A DNA stretch of 61,725 nt from Candidatus Latescibacterota bacterium. GTDB taxonomy: Bacteria; Latescibacterota; UBA2968; UBA8231. The stretch is taken from assembly GCA_007571365.1 (NCBI GenBank), contig RKRN01000226.1:1-61725 (forward strand), read 5' to 3'. Below, in pieces: positions 58,972-61,725 of the stretch (position 1 is the stretch's first letter; every line of letters starts with the position of its first letter). A program made the position numbers and the translations under genes. The notes beneath the pieces are model-generated. The model was not told where the DNA came from and did no database searches. It worked only from the letters and a program-made list of their open reading frames with translations.

Positions 58972-59864
58972 GCCGGCTGGCGCGCGTCGATCTCAACCAA
59001 GTCCCGCTTGACAGCGGCAGTTTCATCGGCCAAGTGGTCGTTGCGGGCCTCGAATACGAGCAGTTGCCGCCGCGCTTTATGGATTCGCTGCGGGCCTATC
59101 TGCGAATCCGCGGGTTGGGCTTTGCCCAGCGCAACCGCGCTGGCATCGCTGTTGGCCGCGATCTGTTGCGCCAAGGCATGGAGCGGAGCTTGGCGTGCAT
59201 GGATTTGGCGCTGGAGGAGGAAAGCGGCGGCGATCTCAACGCCGCCGTCGTCAAGCTGGCCAGCGGCTCGCTCGACGCGCTCTACAAGCAGGGCTGGGAG
59301 CGCGCCTTCCAGCGTTTGACAGCGATGCGCCAGCAGGCCCGCGCCTTGGTCGGCTGTCCCGAACTGGGCTTTTGGCCCGAGCGGCAGCCCAAAGTCGCAG
59401 TCTTGGCAAAGCTCGTGCCCGAGACGTGGACCGGTCCCAGGGCCATTGACCTGCGCGCCGATGGCCAAATGCTGCAAGAGCTGACCGGCAAGGTGGCCTT
59501 CGTGCGCTCGTTGCCAAAGCCATCGGTGGCCGTTTTGCTCGAGCAGGTCGATGTGGATTTCGCCGGTGTGCTGCACCGCGTCATCTTGGCATTGGCGCTG
59601 GGGCGCGCTGAACTCGTTGCCCAAAAGGAACACGTGTCGCGCTTGCGCGTCGAGTGTTTTGCCGAGGGTGGGCTGCTGCCGCAAGTGCGGCGGCAGGTGT
59701 TGACCCAACTCGTCGAGCACTTGGACCATGCGGTGGCGGATGCGGCTGTGCGGGCGCGGATTGCCCGCGAGGTGGGTGCGGAAATCGAGGTGCTAGAGCA
59801 GGCCGAAGCGCGGGGCGACCTAGCGGCGTTTTTTCTGTCGCCTTTTTCTGCTTGGGGAATTTGA
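58968..59864 (+). CDS. Unrecognised protein, second of a coupled pair
   Basis: 298 residues from GTG 58968 (overlapping the upstream TGA). Mostly alpha-helical; EQLPPRFMDSLRAYLRIRGL and GFWPERQPKVAVLAKL are distinctive, then a helical C-terminus (VLTQLVEHLDHAVADAAVRARI). No transmembrane segment, Cys cluster or nucleotide-binding loop. Not assigned to any family. It may be the C-terminal half of a protein that is a single chain in other genomes, given the coupling with the upstream gene. Confidence 0.65.
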   Translation: MSRLARVDLNQVPLDSGSFIGQVVVAGLEYEQLPPRFMDSLRAYLRIRGLGFAQRNRAGIAVGRDLLRQGMERSLACMDLALEEESGGDLNAAVVKLASGSLDALYKQGWERAFQRLTAMRQQARALVGCPELGFWPERQPKVAVLAKLVPETWTGPRAIDLRADGQMLQELTGKVAFVRSLPKPSVAVLLEQVDVDFAGVLHRVILALALGRAELVAQKEHVSRLRVECFAEGGLLPQVRRQVLTQLVEHLDHAVADAAVRARIAREVGAEIEVLEQAEARGDLAAFFLSPFSAWGI

Positions 59865-59966
59865 GTAGCTTTGCGGAGGCGACTTACGGATTCCCGGCGG
59901 ACCGCGTTAGTCGGGATGCAGCGCCGGGCCTAACTCCTAATCACCAACCACCCTCTTTGAGGTCTT

Positions 59967-60881
59967 ATGGCGCATCGCGAATTCACCCCCACCCATTATC
60001 ACAATACCATCGGTTGGCACGATCCTGTGCTGGCCATTGCGCCCGGCGATACGGTTTCTACCACGACCGTTGACGCCCGCGGCCAAGACCAGCACGGCGA
60101 GCGCGTCGCCGAGCGCGGGAACCCGATGACAGGTCCTTTCTACATAGAGGGGGCCGAGCCGGGCGACACCTTGGTGGTTCACTTCGACAAGCTCTACCCC
60201 AACCGCGACTGGGGCTGGACGGCTAGGGCCATCGCGCCCAATGTGCTAGACCCGGGCTTTACAACCGGGATTGCGCCCGACGACCAGCCGCTGCGGTGGC
60301 CGATTGACCTAGCGGCGGGCACGACGACGCAGCCGGATGTGCTGCCGGGCTTGGTGCTGCCCCTCAGCCCGATGGTCGGCTGTTTTGGGGTGGCTCCGCC
60401 GCGCGGTCAGGCCATTTCTACAGCGACTTCTTCGACCCACGGCGGCAACATGGATTACCGGGGCTTTGTCGCGGGCGTGACCGTCTATTTGCCGGTCGCG
60501 GCCCCGGGGGCACTCTTCCATCTAGGCGACGGGCATGCCATCCAAGGCGACGGCGAGATCGTCGGCACGGGCGTGGAAATCTCCTTTGACACAACGTTTA
60601 GCGTAGATGTGATCAAGGGTAAGCCAATCGGCTGGCCCCGCGCTGAAAACGACACGCACATTCTCGCGGTCGGCAATGCGCGTCCTTTGGACCAATGCGT
60701 ACAGCACGCCACCAGTGAGTTAGTGAACTGGCTTGCCGAGGGCTACGGCCTCAGCGAGTTGAGTGCCCATGCGCTCTTAGGGCAGTGCGTGGAGTACGAT
60801 ATGGGGAATGTGTACGACCCGGCGTACACCATGGTGTGCAAGGTCGCCAAGTCGCTACTGGCCGATTTGGGCGCGAAGTAA
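59967..60881 (+). CDS. Acetamidase/formamidase family protein
   Basis: 304 residues of the FmdA/AmdA family. IAPGDTVSTTTVDARG, GPFYIEGAEPGDTLVV, the metal-site region HGGNMDYRGFVAGVTVYLPV, and LGDGHAIQGDGEI are diagnostic. Such enzymes release ammonia from small amides such as formamide or acetamide; true substrate unknown. ATG 59967; no strong SD. No amide transporter next to it. Ends 6 nt before the convergent nuclease-like gene. Confidence 0.88.
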   Translation: MAHREFTPTHYHNTIGWHDPVLAIAPGDTVSTTTVDARGQDQHGERVAERGNPMTGPFYIEGAEPGDTLVVHFDKLYPNRDWGWTARAIAPNVLDPGFTTGIAPDDQPLRWPIDLAAGTTTQPDVLPGLVLPLSPMVGCFGVAPPRGQAISTATSSTHGGNMDYRGFVAGVTVYLPVAAPGALFHLGDGHAIQGDGEIVGTGVEISFDTTFSVDVIKGKPIGWPRAENDTHILAVGNARPLDQCVQHATSELVNWLAEGYGLSELSAHALLGQCVEYDMGNVYDPAYTMVCKVAKSLLADLGAK

Positions 60882-60887
60882 GGGCCC

Positions 60888-61725
60888 TCACGCCCGCGCT
60901 ACGTCAAAGGCGACCACGTTGCGGCTTTGACGGCTGAATTCCACCGCGAGCAGGTGAATCGGCTCGCCCCGAGCGCGATACTTAGCCGCGTAAGCCCGCG
61001 CCTGTAGCTGCGCCATGGCCGCACCGCTGGCCGCCTCAACCACCTTGAACTCAAACAGATACACGTGGCCGTTGAACAACACGGCCATGTCCAGCCGGCC
61101 GTGGCGGCTGCTATCCTCAACCGCGATGTCCAATCCCAGCGACGCGAAATACGAGTAAAACACGCTGGCATAGTAGCCCTCGTAATCGGCGATGGGATTG
61201 TTGGTATGCCACTGATAGGGGATGCTGGCAAAGAACGCTTTGAACAGCGTCTCCAACCCGGCGAAGTCGTTGGCTAACAACAGATCATACAGCCGGGCGC
61301 GGTGCTCGACGAGGTGCGCGGCGCGGCCGGCCAGATGCCGCAACAGGCTTTCGTTCAGGCTCTGCCGGACCTCCCGATTGGGATAGCCCAACCGATAGAA
61401 GAGTTGCCCCAAGCGCGGCTCGGTCTGGCGAATGGTCAGATAGCCGGTTTGGAACAGCAGCGCTTCGGTGGCGATGTCGCCGACATCGAAAGTAGATAAC
61501 AGGTCGGCACTGCTGAGCATATTGTCTAAGGCCAGCGCACTGACGGCGCGGTCGACCAGCGTTTGAATCAGAAAGGTCGGCGTACCCGTCTCAAACCAGT
61601 ACGAGCCGAACTGCCGCTTGTCGAACAGCAAGAGGATGTCGAAGGGATTATAGACCTTCTCCGCCCCACACCAGCTATAGCCGTTGTACCAACGGCGGAT
61701 TTCGTCGCGGTCTAAGCCGGGCAAT
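60888..61725 (-). CDS. AAA-ATPase-like / PD-(D/E)XK nuclease family protein, 5' end cut by window
   Basis: At least 278 residues; the start lies beyond the window edge. IRRWYNGYSW and VYNPFDILLLF match the end of the AAA-ATPase_like domain (PF09820-type), and the C-terminal ~110 residues are a PD-(D/E)XK nuclease fold: RLDMAVLFNGHVYLFEFKV with the D...ExK metal triad. Proteins of this two-domain form are frequent, multi-copy and of unknown role in Bacteroidetes, Clostridia and candidate phyla; addiction or defence has been suggested. The P-loop end would be to the right of the window. Confidence 0.85.
   Translation of the reverse strand, partial: LPGLDRDEIRRWYNGYSWCGAEKVYNPFDILLLFDKRQFGSYWFETGTPTFLIQTLVDRAVSALALDNMLSSADLLSTFDVGDIATEALLFQTGYLTIRQTEPRLGQLFYRLGYPNREVRQSLNESLLRHLAGRAAHLVEHRARLYDLLLANDFAGLETLFKAFFASIPYQWHTNNPIADYEGYYASVFYSYFASLGLDIAVEDSSRHGRLDMAVLFNGHVYLFEFKVVEAASGAAMAQLQARAYAAKYRARGEPIHLLAVEFSRQSRNVVAFDVARA

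Noticed and set aside
1-61725. tRNA, rRNA, tmRNA and riboswitch search by eye
   Set aside because: No cloverleaf-like T-arm/acceptor pairs, rRNA-like blocks or known riboswitch cores were recognised; short RNAs could still be missed.

Overview
The window reads as chromosomal DNA of an uncultivated Gram-negative (diderm) bacterium of fairly high GC. Diderm signs are a TolC-type outer-membrane channel, a fused LptC/LptA-like protein with LptB, and an LpxH-like phosphoesterase. A secreted protein carries the NYPNPFNPxT signature of FlgD-like/type IX-sorting modules, followed by a dockerin-like segment and WG repeats. That combination is common in FCB-group and neighbouring candidate phyla (Latescibacterota or Poribacteria-like lineages). 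The phylum is an inference; no rRNA or tRNA gene is visible to test it. Gene density is very high, with many ATGA, GTGA and TTGA stop/start overlaps.

Layout. 1-2800 is a visibly AT-richer accessory island: a DNA methyltransferase remnant, a tyrosine recombinase, a broken transposase and a twice-frameshifted AAA ATPase. 2900-14800 holds a Fic protein, an RmlB-like dehydratase, a YjhG-like dehydratase, UbiX, an RsmF-like rRNA methylase, a repeat-rich intergenic stretch, an LpxH-like enzyme, an M23 peptidase, a Gfo/Idh/MocA oxidoreductase and Mrp. 14800-22100 is rich in envelope proteins: the WG-repeat protein, two lipoproteins, a UVR-motif protein under a textbook promoter, a DksA/TraR protein and TolC. 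22200-31500 holds a transaldolase, a SIS isomerase, a polyprenyl synthase, an M42 peptidase, an ECF sigma factor, a SEC-C protein, an RmlC-like epimerase, RmuC, and a MntA/HepT toxin-antitoxin pair lying between a broken and an intact copy of a phosphoribosyltransferase gene. 31600-42250 is mostly conserved housekeeping: smc, DUF2203, gatC, pyrG, lptC/A, lptB, rpoN.

42300-46050 is a two-gene accessory module straight after rpoN: a PHP-domain plus SMC-like ATPase protein (TrlF type) and an AlbA_2 protein that seems to have lost the middle of its C-terminal domain. 46280-49800 is a compact four-gene minus-strand operon: RidA-like protein, two subunits of a ThDP decarboxylase resembling sulfopyruvate decarboxylase, and a LarA-type nickel-pincer isomerase homologue. 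This is probably a small catabolic pathway for a 2-hydroxy or sulfonated C3 acid. 49900-61725 carries a DUF2064 glycosyltransferase, a NYN nuclease with a GHMP kinase, DUF1684, a stand-alone AICAR transformylase, dapA-dapB, a second UVR-motif paralogue, an unrecognised overlapping gene pair, an acetamidase and a truncated AAA-ATPase-like/PD-(D/E)XK protein.

The items most worth pursuing are the TA cassette between phosphoribosyltransferase copies, the TrlF/AlbA_2 pair, the isomerase/decarboxylase operon, the paralogous UVR proteins (one with a possible attenuator), and the unknown pair at 58204-59864.
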